A stretch of DNA of 64,000 nucleotides from Variovorax saccharolyticus (lineage in GTDB: Bacteria; Pseudomonadota; Gammaproteobacteria; Burkholderiales; Burkholderiaceae_C), in the NCBI RefSeq assembly GCF_030316765.1, contig NZ_JASZYT010000001.1, forward strand, positions 620,001 to 684,000, given 5' to 3'. Below, piece by piece: positions 1-9,105 of the stretch. The translations under genes and the position numbers were made by a program. How positions within the stretch are numbered: the first letter of the stretch is position 1; every line of letters starts with the position of its first letter. Under the pieces are notes generated by a model, which made no database searches, was not told the origin of the DNA, and saw nothing but the letters and a program-made list of their open reading frames with translations.

Positions 1-269
1 ATGTCGAGCAGCATGCCCTTGCAGCCGGTCTCGATGACCTCGAGCACCTCCATGTTCGCCAGTGTCGTGAAGACGATCGGCCGCACGCCCTCGATTTCGG
101 CCGTGTGGTTGATCTTGCGCACCGCCTGGTGCGCCTTGTCGACGGTGTCCGTGAAGGGCAGCCGCACGTGGCGGGGCTTCATCTCGAACTGGGCCAGGAC
201 GGCATTGCCGAAAGTCTCGGCGGTGATGCCGGTGCCGTCGGAAACGAAGAAGACTGTGCGTGTATGCAT
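1..269 (-). CDS. ppsR: Pyruvate, water dikinase regulatory protein (PSRP), N-terminal part
   Basis: Bifunctional ADP-dependent kinase / Pi-dependent pyrophosphorylase that inactivates or reactivates PEP synthase by phosphorylating a Thr next to its catalytic His. Only the first 89 residues are in the window; the rest lies beyond position 1. The N-terminus reads [18 protein letters not shown], and the [10 protein letters not shown] segment (residues 10-19) is the characteristic start of the DUF299/PSRP family. The ATG at 269-267 is the only sensible start. It is divergent from ppsA, its expected target, with 187 bp between the two start codons. This pairing strongly supports the call. Confidence 0.9.
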   Translation of the reverse strand, partial: MHTRTVFFVSDGTGITAETFGNAVLAQFEMKPRHVRLPFTDTVDKAHQAVRKINHTAEIEGVRPIVFTTLANMEVLEVIETGCKGMLLD

Positions 270-456
270 ATGTTCGGGGCCTTGTCCTGCGGCACGCCAA
301 AGCCGGCCGCGCCTACAATCCGGCCCATTATCGGGAAAGCCGAGCGCCTTCCCGGCCCAAATTCAGCATGCACCCCCCGCCGATGCCCAGAGCAAGAAGA
401 ACGATCGCGTTGTGCCGCCCGCATGCAGCCACAGTTTCAACTTCTGGAGCTTTCCC

Positions 457-2850
<2,394 letters not shown>

Positions 2851-3064
2851 GACCCAGGAGGCGGCGGCGGGGGCAACTTTGTCACCGCCGCGCAACGACT
2901 TTGTTCACGGCGACGCTGTAATCCCCGTGTCAGCTTGGTGTATTTGCAACCAAATGCTTCTTTGATGTCAAACTCCGGGCAACCCGGGGCGCGGTGGCGC
3001 TTGAAGTCGCATCGGGGCCATTCCCGGCCCTGCAGCGCTCCCTGACCTTGGCATCGAGGAAGCC

Positions 3065-3559
3065 ATGATTCTTGTCAAGACTGAAGCCGGGCAGCGCGTT
3101 CTCAAGGACCGTTCGATCGCTCTGACGCCGCGCCAGCGCACGGCGTTCATCCTGTGCGACGGCAAACGCAGCGTCGACCAGGTGCTCGAAGCCGGAATGG
3201 GCGTGAGCCGCGAGGAGATCGAACAGATGGTGGCGCAGGGGCTGCTGGCGCTGGTCGCGGAGGCCGGTGCTGCGGCGCCCGTCGTCGCAGCCGCCGCTCC
3301 CGCTCCCGCGGCTGCGCCCGTGCCGGCACCGGTCGCGGCGGCTCCCGCGGGCGGTCGATCCGCTCAACAGCGCTACAAGGACGCCTATCCGATCGCCACC
3401 CAGCTGACCGGCAGCCTGGGCCTGCGCGGCTTCAGGCTGAACCTGTCGGTCGAGGGCACATCGACCTACGAACAGCTGGTCGAGTTGTTCCCGAAGATCC
3501 AGGCCGCGGTGGGGCCCGACAAGGCCGCGCTGCTGGAGCGGGCACTGCACGGCGCCTGA
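3065..3559 (+). CDS. Hypothetical protein with Ala/Pro-rich linker
   Basis: 164 residues, not assigned to a known function. An N-terminal domain (about 1-65) begins [17 protein letters not shown] and reads like a small helical, possibly winged-helix module ([21 protein letters not shown]). A low-complexity Ala/Pro/Val linker (about 70-98) leads to a helical C-terminal domain (about 99-164) starting [16 protein letters not shown]. No signal peptide or membrane segment is visible. The ATG has a good ribosome site (GAGGAA, 3056-3061). It sits between ppsA and the S6 operon with its own 5' gap. Codon use looks native, so it is probably a real gene of local lineage distribution. Confidence 0.8.
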   Translation: MILVKTEAGQRVLKDRSIALTPRQRTAFILCDGKRSVDQVLEAGMGVSREEIEQMVAQGLLALVAEAGAAAPVVAAAAPAPAAAPVPAPVAAAPAGGRSAQQRYKDAYPIATQLTGSLGLRGFRLNLSVEGTSTYEQLVELFPKIQAAVGPDKAALLERALHGA

Positions 3560-3563
3560 GTGC

Positions 3564-3569
3564 TATAAT
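3564..3569 (+). promoter_or_regulatory. Extended -10 promoter element for rpsF operon
   Basis: TATAAT preceded by TGC (an extended -10, TGN-TATAAT) starts 5 bp after the stop of the preceding gene and about 94 bp before rpsF. No good -35 is visible, which is usual for extended -10 promoters. Transcription would start near 3576 and give a leader of about 87 nt. That is enough for a regulatory structure, but I did not identify one. Confidence 0.6.
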
Positions 3570-3662
3570 TTACGGCTTTGCCTTGCCACACCACGTCTGA
3601 CGCCGCGGGTGGCTCAACCCCTTTCCTCGAACAACATCGGGGGAAATCCACAAGGAGTGCCA

Positions 3663-4040
3663 ATGCGTCACTATGAAATCATCTTGCTGATCCACCCGGA
3701 TCAGAGCGAACAGGTTCCGGCCATGCTGGAGCGCTACAAGGGCCTGATCACGGCCGGCGGCGGCAAGGTCCACCGCGTCGAAGACTGGGGCCGCCGCCAG
3801 CTGGCCTACCAGATCAACAAGCTGAACAAGGCGCACTACCTGTGCGTGAACATCGAAGCCGAGCAGACCGTCATGGCCGAACTCGAGCACGCGTTCAAGT
3901 TCAACGACGCCGTCCTGCGCCATCTCACCGTCGTCAAGAAGAAGGCCGACACCGGTCCGTCGTCGATGATGAAGACGGTCGAGCGCGAAGAGGCCCGCAA
4001 GGCCCAGCAGGCCGAGTACGCCGCCAACAACAACGGATGA
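3663..4040 (+). CDS. rpsF: 30S ribosomal protein S6
   Basis: 125-residue S6 protein of the small subunit, which pairs with S18 on 16S rRNA. The start [14 protein letters not shown] and the internal [14 protein letters not shown] motif are diagnostic. The C-terminal tail after about residue 100 is charged and Asn-rich (ends AANNNG). The upstream frame is open, but the ATG at 3663 follows CAAGGAG (3652-3658) and matches the family start. It is the first gene of rpsF-priB-rpsR-rplI, and its stop is one base from the priB start, so translational coupling is likely. Confidence 0.97.
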   Translation: MRHYEIILLIHPDQSEQVPAMLERYKGLITAGGGKVHRVEDWGRRQLAYQINKLNKAHYLCVNIEAEQTVMAELEHAFKFNDAVLRHLTVVKKKADTGPSSMMKTVEREEARKAQQAEYAANNNG

Positions 4041-4041
4041 A

Positions 4042-4344
4042 GTGAGTACTGCCGCGGTCAATCAGCTGTTGCTGACTGCCTGCGTCGCCGAACTCGGAGC
4101 CTTGCGTTACACGCCTGCCGGACTGCCCGCCGTCGACCTGCGACTCGAACACGAGTCGACAGTGACCGAAGCGGCCCAGCCCCGACAGGTCAAGGCGGCC
4201 ATCAAGGCCGTCGCCTTCGGCGCAGTGGCCGAACGGCTCGCAAGGCAGGAGCTGGGCAGCCTCTGGCGATTCCAGGGCTTCCTCGCGACACCGGGCAACG
4301 GCAAGCATCCAGTGCTTCACATCCAGAACTTTCAGCAAGATTAA
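4042..4344 (+). CDS. priB: Primosomal replication protein N
   Basis: 100-residue OB-fold single-strand DNA-binding protein of the replication-restart primosome, helping PriA reload DnaB. It lies between rpsF and rpsR, the standard position in beta- and gammaproteobacteria. It begins with GTG at 4042, one base after the rpsF TGA (4038-4040), so reinitiation by ribosomes finishing rpsF is likely. The OB-fold pattern (LELRYTPAG-like N-terminal strand, VAFGAVAERLAR, then WRFQGFLA) fits PriB. Finding dnaB a few genes downstream also fits. Confidence 0.92.
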   Translation: MSTAAVNQLLLTACVAELGALRYTPAGLPAVDLRLEHESTVTEAAQPRQVKAAIKAVAFGAVAERLARQELGSLWRFQGFLATPGNGKHPVLHIQNFQQD

Positions 4345-4362
4345 TTTTCTAGAGGTCCAAAC

Positions 4363-4644
4363 ATGGCCACGTTCAAGAAATTCAACAAGGACAAGCGTCC
4401 GAAGCGCAACACCCAGTCGCTGCTGTTCAAGCGCAAGCGCTTCTGCCGCTTCACCGTCGCCGGCGTCGAAGAGATCGACTACAAGGACATCGACACCCTG
4501 CGCGACTTCATCAGCGAAAACGGCAAGATCATCCCCGCCCGCCTGACCGGCACGCGCGCGATCTACCAGCGCCAGCTCAACACCGCGATCAAGCGTGCCC
4601 GCTTCCTCGCGATGGTGCCGTACAGCGACCAACACCGCGTCTAA
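4363..4644 (+). CDS. rpsR: 30S ribosomal protein S18
   Basis: 93-residue small-subunit protein that binds 16S rRNA as a dimer with S6. The conserved core [20 protein letters not shown] and the C-terminal [21 protein letters not shown] stretch identify it. The N-terminus has the basic [19 protein letters not shown] extension usual in Burkholderiales. It starts 18 bp after priB with AGAGG upstream and ends 13 bp before rplI, within one transcript. Confidence 0.97.
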   Translation: MATFKKFNKDKRPKRNTQSLLFKRKRFCRFTVAGVEEIDYKDIDTLRDFISENGKIIPARLTGTRAIYQRQLNTAIKRARFLAMVPYSDQHRV

Positions 4645-4657
4645 GGAGAGAACCACC

Positions 4658-5110
4658 ATGCAAGTCATTCTTCTGGACAAGGTCGTCAACCTCGGCGTGC
4701 TCGGCGAGATCGTCAAGGTCAAGGACGGTTACGCACGCAACTTCCTGATTCCCTCGGGCCGCGCCCGCCGCGCCACCGAAGCCAACAAGGCCGAATTCGA
4801 AGCCAAGCGCGTCGAGCTCGAAAAGGCTGCGGCCGCCAAGCTGGCCGAATCGCAAGCCCAGGGCGAAAAGCTCGGCGGCACCGCCATCAAGCTGACCCAG
4901 AAGGCCGGCGTCGACGGCCGCCTGTTCGGCTCGGTCACCAACGCCGACGTCGCCGAAGAGCTCAGCAAGCAAGGCTACAAGGTCGCGAAGTCGCAAGTGC
5001 GCATGCCCAACGGCCCGATCAAGGTCGTCGGCGACAGCACGGTCAGCGTCGCGCTGCACACCGACGTGGTGGTCGACATCACGGTCACGGTCTACGGCGA
5101 GAGCGCCTAA
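4658..5110 (+). CDS. rplI: 50S ribosomal protein L9
   Basis: 150-residue two-domain ribosomal protein. The N-terminal rRNA-binding domain opens [17 protein letters not shown] and contains [13 protein letters not shown] long connecting helix (about 42-75, Ala/Glu/Lys-rich) leads to the C-terminal domain ([16 protein letters not shown]). The ATG at 4658 has AAGGAGAG just upstream. It is the last gene of the S6 operon; a strong intrinsic terminator follows at 5141. Confidence 0.97.
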   Translation: MQVILLDKVVNLGVLGEIVKVKDGYARNFLIPSGRARRATEANKAEFEAKRVELEKAAAAKLAESQAQGEKLGGTAIKLTQKAGVDGRLFGSVTNADVAEELSKQGYKVAKSQVRMPNGPIKVVGDSTVSVALHTDVVVDITVTVYGESA

Positions 5111-5140
5111 GACGCCCCACGCGCTTCGTGCGCGTGAAAG

Positions 5141-5167
5141 AGCCGCCTTCGGGCGGCTTTTCTTTTT
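5141..5167 (+). terminator. Rho-independent terminator of the rpsF-rplI operon
   Basis: A 7-bp GC stem (AGCCGCC / GGCGGCT, 5141-5147 and 5152-5158) with a TTCG tetraloop runs into TTTTCTTTTT. It begins about 30 bp after the rplI stop and separates the ribosomal operon from dnaB. Confidence 0.9.
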
Positions 5168-5281
5168 CCGGGCGGCCTGGTTGTCCCGCGCATTGCACCG
5201 GAAGATCACTGCTTATTCACAGCCTTGTCCACGTGACGCCGCGCGCCGCCCGGCTTAGCATGCATGGTTGCAAGGAACTTC

Positions 5282-6682
5282 ATGTCCGCACTCTTTTCCT
5301 ACGCCGACAACGACCCGTCGTCCGACCGCCAGATCGCGCAGCTGCGCATCCCGCCGCATTCGATCGAGGCCGAATCGAGCGTGCTGGGCGGCCTGCTGCT
5401 CGACAACGGCGCCTGGGACCGCATGGGCGACGTGGTGGTCGACGGCGACTTCTACCGCCATGAGCACAAGCTGATCTACGCGGCCATCGGCACGCTGATC
5501 AACGCCAGCAAGCCGGCCGACGTGATCACGGTCTACGAGCAGTTGCAGAACCTCGGCAAGGCCGACGAGATCGGCGGGCTGGCCTACCTCAACTCGCTGG
5601 CGCAGTACGTGCCGAGCGCGAGCAACATCCGGCGCTACGCCGAGATCGTGCGCGAGCGCTCGATCCTGCGCAAGCTGGTGAGCGCCAGCGACGAGATCGC
5701 CACCAACGCCTTCAACACGCAGGGCAAGGCGGTCGACAAGATCCTCGACGAGGCCGAGCAGAAGATCTTCAACATCGGCGAGGAAGGCTCGCGCATGAAG
5801 CAGGGCTTCCAGGGCATGGATTCCCTGGTGGTCGAACTGCTCGACCGCGTGACCGAGATGGCCGAGAACCCGAACGACATCACGGGCGTGCGCACCGGCT
5901 TCTACGAATTCGACAAGATGACCTCGGGCCTGCAGCCGGGCGACATGATCGTGCTGGCGGCGCGGCCCTCGATGGGCAAGACCTCGCTGGCGATCAACAT
6001 CGCCGAGCACGTGGCGCTCAACGAAGGCCTGCCGGTGGCGGTGTTCTCGATGGAAATGGGCGCCTCGCAGCTGGCGGTGCGTATCGTGGGCTCGATCGGC
6101 CGCATCGACCAGGGCCACCTGCGCACCGGCAAGCTGACCGACGAGGAATGGCCGCGCCTCACCGAAGCCATCGAGAAGCTGCGCAACGTGTCGCTGCACA
6201 TCGACGAGACGCCCGGCCTCACCACGAGCGAGCTGCGCGCCAACGCGCGCCGGCTGGCACGCCAGTACGGCAAGCTTGGCCTGATCGTGGTCGACTACCT
6301 GCAGCTCATGAGCGTCTCGAGCAGCATGAACGACGAGAACCGCGCCACCGCCGTCGGCGAAATCTCGCGCGGCCTGAAGATGCTGGCCAAGGAGCTCAAG
6401 TGTCCGGTGATCGCGCTGTCGCAGCTGAGCCGCGGCGTCGAGAGCCGCACCGACAAGCGCCCGATGATGAGCGACCTGCGCGAGTCCGGCGCGATCGAGC
6501 AGGATGCCGACATCATCATGTTCATCTACCGCGACGACTACTACGACAAGAACAGCAAGGAGCCGGGCGTCGCCGAGGTGATCATCAGCAAGCACCGCAA
6601 CGGACCGACCGGCACCGTCAAGCTGGCCTTCCTGAAGCCGCTGACCAAGTTCGAGAACCTCGCGGGCGGCAATGATTTCTGA
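5282..6682 (+). CDS. dnaB: Replicative DNA helicase
   Basis: 466-residue hexameric 5'-3' helicase of the replisome. The N-terminal collar domain includes IPPHSIEAESSVLGGLLLDN, followed by a linker and a RecA-like ATPase domain from about residue 190. Walker A is RPSMGKTS (about 228-235), Walker B is LIVVDYLQLM, and DnaB motif H4 reads ALSQLSRGVE. No intein is present. The start at 5282 (MSALFSYADN) has AAGGA 5 bp upstream; an in-frame ATG at 5264 is less likely. It sits downstream of the S6/L9 operon as in many proteobacteria. Confidence 0.97.
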   Translation: MSALFSYADNDPSSDRQIAQLRIPPHSIEAESSVLGGLLLDNGAWDRMGDVVVDGDFYRHEHKLIYAAIGTLINASKPADVITVYEQLQNLGKADEIGGLAYLNSLAQYVPSASNIRRYAEIVRERSILRKLVSASDEIATNAFNTQGKAVDKILDEAEQKIFNIGEEGSRMKQGFQGMDSLVVELLDRVTEMAENPNDITGVRTGFYEFDKMTSGLQPGDMIVLAARPSMGKTSLAINIAEHVALNEGLPVAVFSMEMGASQLAVRIVGSIGRIDQGHLRTGKLTDEEWPRLTEAIEKLRNVSLHIDETPGLTTSELRANARRLARQYGKLGLIVVDYLQLMSVSSSMNDENRATAVGEISRGLKMLAKELKCPVIALSQLSRGVESRTDKRPMMSDLRESGAIEQDADIIMFIYRDDYYDKNSKEPGVAEVIISKHRNGPTGTVKLAFLKPLTKFENLAGGNDF

Positions 6683-6699
6683 GACCGCTGAGACCTTGC

Positions 6700-6741
6700 G
6701 GGACAGACCAAGAAGCTGCGCAGCAGTTTTTGCTCTGTCCC
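6700..6741. repeat. REP-like inverted repeat between convergent genes
   Basis: Eight-base arms GGGACAGA (6700-6707) and TCTGTCCC (6734-6741) flank an inner GCTGC/GCAGC dyad followed by TTTTT. It fills the 66 bp between the convergent stops of dnaB and the WYL regulator. The GCTCTGTCCCC block resembles extragenic palindromes linked to REP-associated transposases, and the structure could also terminate transcription. The family assignment is from memory and tentative. Confidence 0.5.
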
Positions 6742-6748
6742 CAACTGC

Positions 6749-7432
6749 TTAGGCATCCGCCTTCAACTGGCGCAGCATGTCCGCCAGGGTCTTGCCGGGC
6801 TCGTCCCTGAATCGCTCCGGAAGCACTTCGATGGTATCGATTCGGTCGAGCCGAAAGCCGCGGAAGTCGTCGCGCAGCTCGCACCAGGCCGAGAAGGTCC
6901 AGACCTTGCCCCAATAGAAGCAGCCCAGCGGGCGCACCGTGCGCTGGCTGGGGGCGCCGGCGACATCGCGGTAGTCCATGCGCAGCTTGTGGCGCGACTG
7001 CACCGCCTCGCGCAAGGTCTGCAGCCGATCGCGCGTGCCGGCGTCGAGCACGTAGGCCGGCGCGTAGAGCGCCAGGCTCTCGGCCGACACCCGCGCCGCC
7101 GGCGGCAGCACCGACAGGATCTTGCCGAGCGCCGCTTCGATGTCGCGTGCCATCGCGGCGTCGACCCAGCTCTGCGCCAGGCGTGCCGACGCGACCAGCG
7201 CCGCTGCTTCGTCCTGCGTGAACATCAGCGGCGGCAGGTCGAAGCCGGAGCCGAGCCTGTAGCCGACGCCGGCTTCGCCTTCGATCGGGACGCCCTGAAG
7301 TTGCAGGTCGGCGACATCGCGGTAGACCGTGCGCTCCGAGACTTCGAGCCGGCGCGCCAGGAAGGCAGCCGTGGTGAGCCGGCGTCCACGGATGAGCTGG
7401 ACGATCTGGAACAGGCGGTCGGCACGGCGCAT
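6749..7432 (-). CDS. YafY-type transcriptional regulator with HTH and WYL domains
   Basis: 227 residues. An N-terminal DeoR-like winged helix (about 1-60: RRADRLFQIVQLIRGRRLTTAAFLA...SERTVYRDVADL) is followed by a WYL ligand-binding domain (about 130-205), with the WYL core degenerate but recognisable around RTVRPLGCFYWGKVWTFSAWC. Such regulators usually control adjacent genes. Here it closes a four-gene minus-strand cluster with VOC, GyrI-like and MGMT-like genes; the MGMT-like stop is 9 bp before its ATG. The palindrome at 9012-9041 upstream of the cluster is a candidate operator. The ligand is unknown. Confidence 0.85.
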   Translation of the reverse strand: MRRADRLFQIVQLIRGRRLTTAAFLARRLEVSERTVYRDVADLQLQGVPIEGEAGVGYRLGSGFDLPPLMFTQDEAAALVASARLAQSWVDAAMARDIEAALGKILSVLPPAARVSAESLALYAPAYVLDAGTRDRLQTLREAVQSRHKLRMDYRDVAGAPSQRTVRPLGCFYWGKVWTFSAWCELRDDFRGFRLDRIDTIEVLPERFRDEPGKTLADMLRQLKADA

Positions 7433-7441
7433 GAAGGGCAG

Positions 7442-7933
7442 TCAGCTTCCGATGATCTTGGTTTCGAAATCTTCGACGAAATAGCGCCTGCCCCGCTGGA
7501 CCACGGTGTGGCCCTCGGACTCGAGCCGGCGCATGAGTTCATCGAGGCCTCCGGGGTACTTGAGATTCAGTTCGCCGTCGACCTTGAGCGTGCGCCAGTA
7601 GGGCGTGATGTCGCCGCGGCCGGCCTGCCGCTCTTCTGCCGCGGCCTGCGCCGCCATGCTGGCGAAGATCGCGGTGGTCACGGTGCAGCCGATGGTGGTG
7701 CCGTGTTCGCGCGCCAGTTGCTCGCCGATGCCGAAGACGGTCACGAGGCGGCCTTCGGGCACCCGCCGCATCGCCTCCTCGACCTCGCGCGGGGAGGGCG
7801 TCACGATGGTCCCCGGACCATGGCGGCGTTGCATGGCGGGCGGGATGGGCTTCACTTCGGGCAGCCGCGGGTAGCCTGCGAGCTTCTCTCTCCAGCTCTT
7901 CCTGGCGTGTCGGCTGCCTGGAGTGCTGCTCAT
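7442..7933 (-). CDS. MGMT-family (alkyltransferase-like) DNA-binding protein
   Basis: 163 residues resembling the DNA-binding domain of O6-alkylguanine-DNA methyltransferases. VPEGRLVTVFGIGEQLAREHG (about 58-78) corresponds to the family's VPxGxVxTYG segment, and TPYWRTLKVDGELNLKYPGG follows the layout around the recognition region. The canonical PCHR active-site Cys motif is absent, so it is unlikely to be a suicide methyltransferase. It could sense damage or act in an alkyltransferase-like way. Upstream of its ATG (7933-7931) lies the 88-bp tandem duplication and no clear ribosome site, so its translation signal is uncertain. Confidence 0.6.
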   Translation of the reverse strand: MSSTPGSRHARKSWREKLAGYPRLPEVKPIPPAMQRRHGPGTIVTPSPREVEEAMRRVPEGRLVTVFGIGEQLAREHGTTIGCTVTTAIFASMAAQAAAEERQAGRGDITPYWRTLKVDGELNLKYPGGLDELMRRLESEGHTVVQRGRRYFVEDFETKIIGS

Positions 7934-7934
7934 G

Positions 7935-8110
7935 TCAGAGCCCGCCCGGCCGCCCGAAGGGCTCTGAGCACCCCCTCGGGGGGCAGCGATACACGAAGTG
8001 ATGAGCGTGGGGGCGATTCATCTCAGAGCCCGCCCGGCCGCCCGAAGGGCTCTGAGCACCCCCTCGGGGGGCAGCGATACACGAAGTGATGAGCGTGGGG
8101 GCGATTCATC
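7935..8110 (-). repeat. Perfect 88-bp tandem duplication of a GC-rich post-stop repeat
   Basis: Two identical 88-bp copies (7935-8022 and 8023-8110) fill the gap between the GyrI-like stop and the MGMT-like start. The junction TCAG recurs at 7935, 8023 and 8111, where the TCA is the complement of the GyrI-like stop. Each copy holds a CCCCC/GGGGG hairpin and a CACTTCGTG block shared with repeats at 9059, 16092 and 19881, in the same orientation relative to the preceding gene. Perfect identity suggests recent duplication or strong homogenisation. Confidence 0.95.
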
Positions 8111-8566
8111 TCAGTCCGTCAGGATTCCGATGTGGATCGCGACCTGGTCGGGCCCGCTGTAGGCCTCGAAGTCGCTCTGGTAGCGGCGCTTGATCTCGGG
8201 GTGTGCATCGAAATAGTGCCAGATCGTCTCCCAGACCGCGAGCACCATCTGCGGCATTTCGCCTTGTCCGCTGAAGACGAGGTAGTCGCCGCCCTCGATG
8301 CGGACGGCGGCCGGTCCGTCGGCCACCGCGACGCCGGTCGTGATGTCGAAGGCGCCGTGGGCGTCCGCCTCGTAGGCCGAGTAGACGCCGAAGAGTCGCA
8401 TGTCGGCGACACGGTGCGGCGTCTTCTCGTAGACCCGCTCGCCGAAGAAGCGGTCCCACAGGGTGCCGATGCGCGCGGCCCGGGGATCGCTTTCGTCGCG
8501 GTTGGTGGTGCGCGCGGTCAGTCCGGCCACCCGGAAGGGTTCGAGCCGTTGAAGCTGGGGTTGCAT
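8111..8566 (-). CDS. GyrI-like small-molecule-binding domain protein
   Basis: 151 residues forming a stand-alone GyrI-like/effector-binding domain, the fold found at the C-terminus of Rob and BmrR and in SbmC/GyrI. It has an N-terminal strand PQLQRLEPFRVAGLTARTT, then LWDRFFGERVYEK and FGVYSAYE, and the C-terminal GYRI-type segment AVWETIWHYFDAHPEIKRRYQSDFEAY. There is no HTH domain, so it probably binds a hydrophobic or cationic ligand. Two ATGs lie six bases apart; the second (8566) is chosen because AAAGGA sits five bases upstream. It follows the VOC gene by 26 bp. Confidence 0.8.
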   Translation of the reverse strand: MQPQLQRLEPFRVAGLTARTTNRDESDPRAARIGTLWDRFFGERVYEKTPHRVADMRLFGVYSAYEADAHGAFDITTGVAVADGPAAVRIEGGDYLVFSGQGEMPQMVLAVWETIWHYFDAHPEIKRRYQSDFEAYSGPDQVAIHIGILTD

Positions 8567-8592
8567 GATCATCCTTTCGTCATCGCTCGGAG

Positions 8593-8967
8593 TCAGGCCA
8601 GTGCGTGCAGCCCGACCTCATTGCCTTCGGTGTCGCGCAGAACCGCGAAAAAGCCCATGTCCGCGGGCAGCGCGGTCTTCGGCGTCACGATCCCGCCGCC
8701 CGCGGCGGCCACGCGCGACAGCGCCGCGTCGATGCTCGGCATGCAGTCCAGATAGATCCGCACGCCGCTGCCCGGCGCCGCGGCGCGCGGGCTGCCGGCT
8801 ATCAGACAGCCGCCGGTGGCCGGTTCCTCGTAGGAAAAGATCGCCATCGGCTCGCCGCCCATGTCTTCGCGCTTGAATGCGCGGCCCAGCACCTTCTCGT
8901 AGAAGGCCTGCGCCCGGTCGAGGTCGGCGACGGGAATCTCGAACCAGTTGATGGTGGTGGCAGTCAT
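8593..8967 (-). CDS. VOC family protein (glyoxalase/bleomycin-resistance fold)
   Basis: 124-residue single VOC unit with two beta-alpha-beta-beta-beta modules. It opens TINWFEIPVADLDRAQAFYEKVLG, typical of the DUF1338-unrelated, PhnB/glyoxalase-like subgroup annotated as VOC family, and ends FAVLRDTEGNEVGLHA. Substrate is not predictable. It has a strong ribosome site (AGAGGAG) and is the first gene of the minus-strand cluster with the GyrI-like, MGMT-like and WYL genes. A long perfect palindrome lies 45-74 bp upstream of its ATG. Confidence 0.85.
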   Translation of the reverse strand: MTATTINWFEIPVADLDRAQAFYEKVLGRAFKREDMGGEPMAIFSYEEPATGGCLIAGSPRAAAPGSGVRIYLDCMPSIDAALSRVAAAGGGIVTPKTALPADMGFFAVLRDTEGNEVGLHALA

Positions 8968-9011
8968 GGGAGCGCTCCTCTGTCAGTGATTGAAGCCTCC
9001 ATGCTGCGCGG

Positions 9012-9041
9012 AGCCTCCTGACAACGTAGTGTCAGGAGGCT
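9012..9041 (-). promoter_or_regulatory. Candidate operator palindrome upstream of the VOC-GyrI-MGMT-WYL cluster
   Basis: A perfect 12-bp inverted repeat (AGCCTCCTGACA at 9012-9023, TGTCAGGAGGCT at 9030-9041) with a 6-bp spacer. No T-run follows in either direction, which argues against a terminator. It lies 45 bp upstream of the VOC start, and the core CTGACAACGTAGTGTCAG has the symmetry of a dimeric regulator site. The WYL regulator encoded at the end of the cluster is the obvious candidate ligand-responsive partner; this is inference. Confidence 0.6.
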
Positions 9042-9058
9042 TCAGCAGTGTGAATGGA

Positions 9059-9105
9059 ACGGGGCGGCCGCCCGGACACGAAGTGCCGGGCAACCTGGGG
9101 GCGAG
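9059..9105 (-). repeat. Post-stop GC-rich repeat after phoH
   Basis: Directly after the phoH TAG, the minus strand reads CTCGCCCCCAGGTTGCCC, then CACTTCGTG, then a GGGCGGCCGCCC palindrome. It shares the CGCCCCC...CACTTCGTG order and orientation with the repeats at 7935, 16092 and 19881. It may serve as a 3' end structure. Confidence 0.7.

Noticed and set aside
9012..9041. Rho-independent terminator at the strong palindrome
   Set aside because: There is no T-run on either strand, and the site lies upstream of the VOC gene start, so an operator is more likely.
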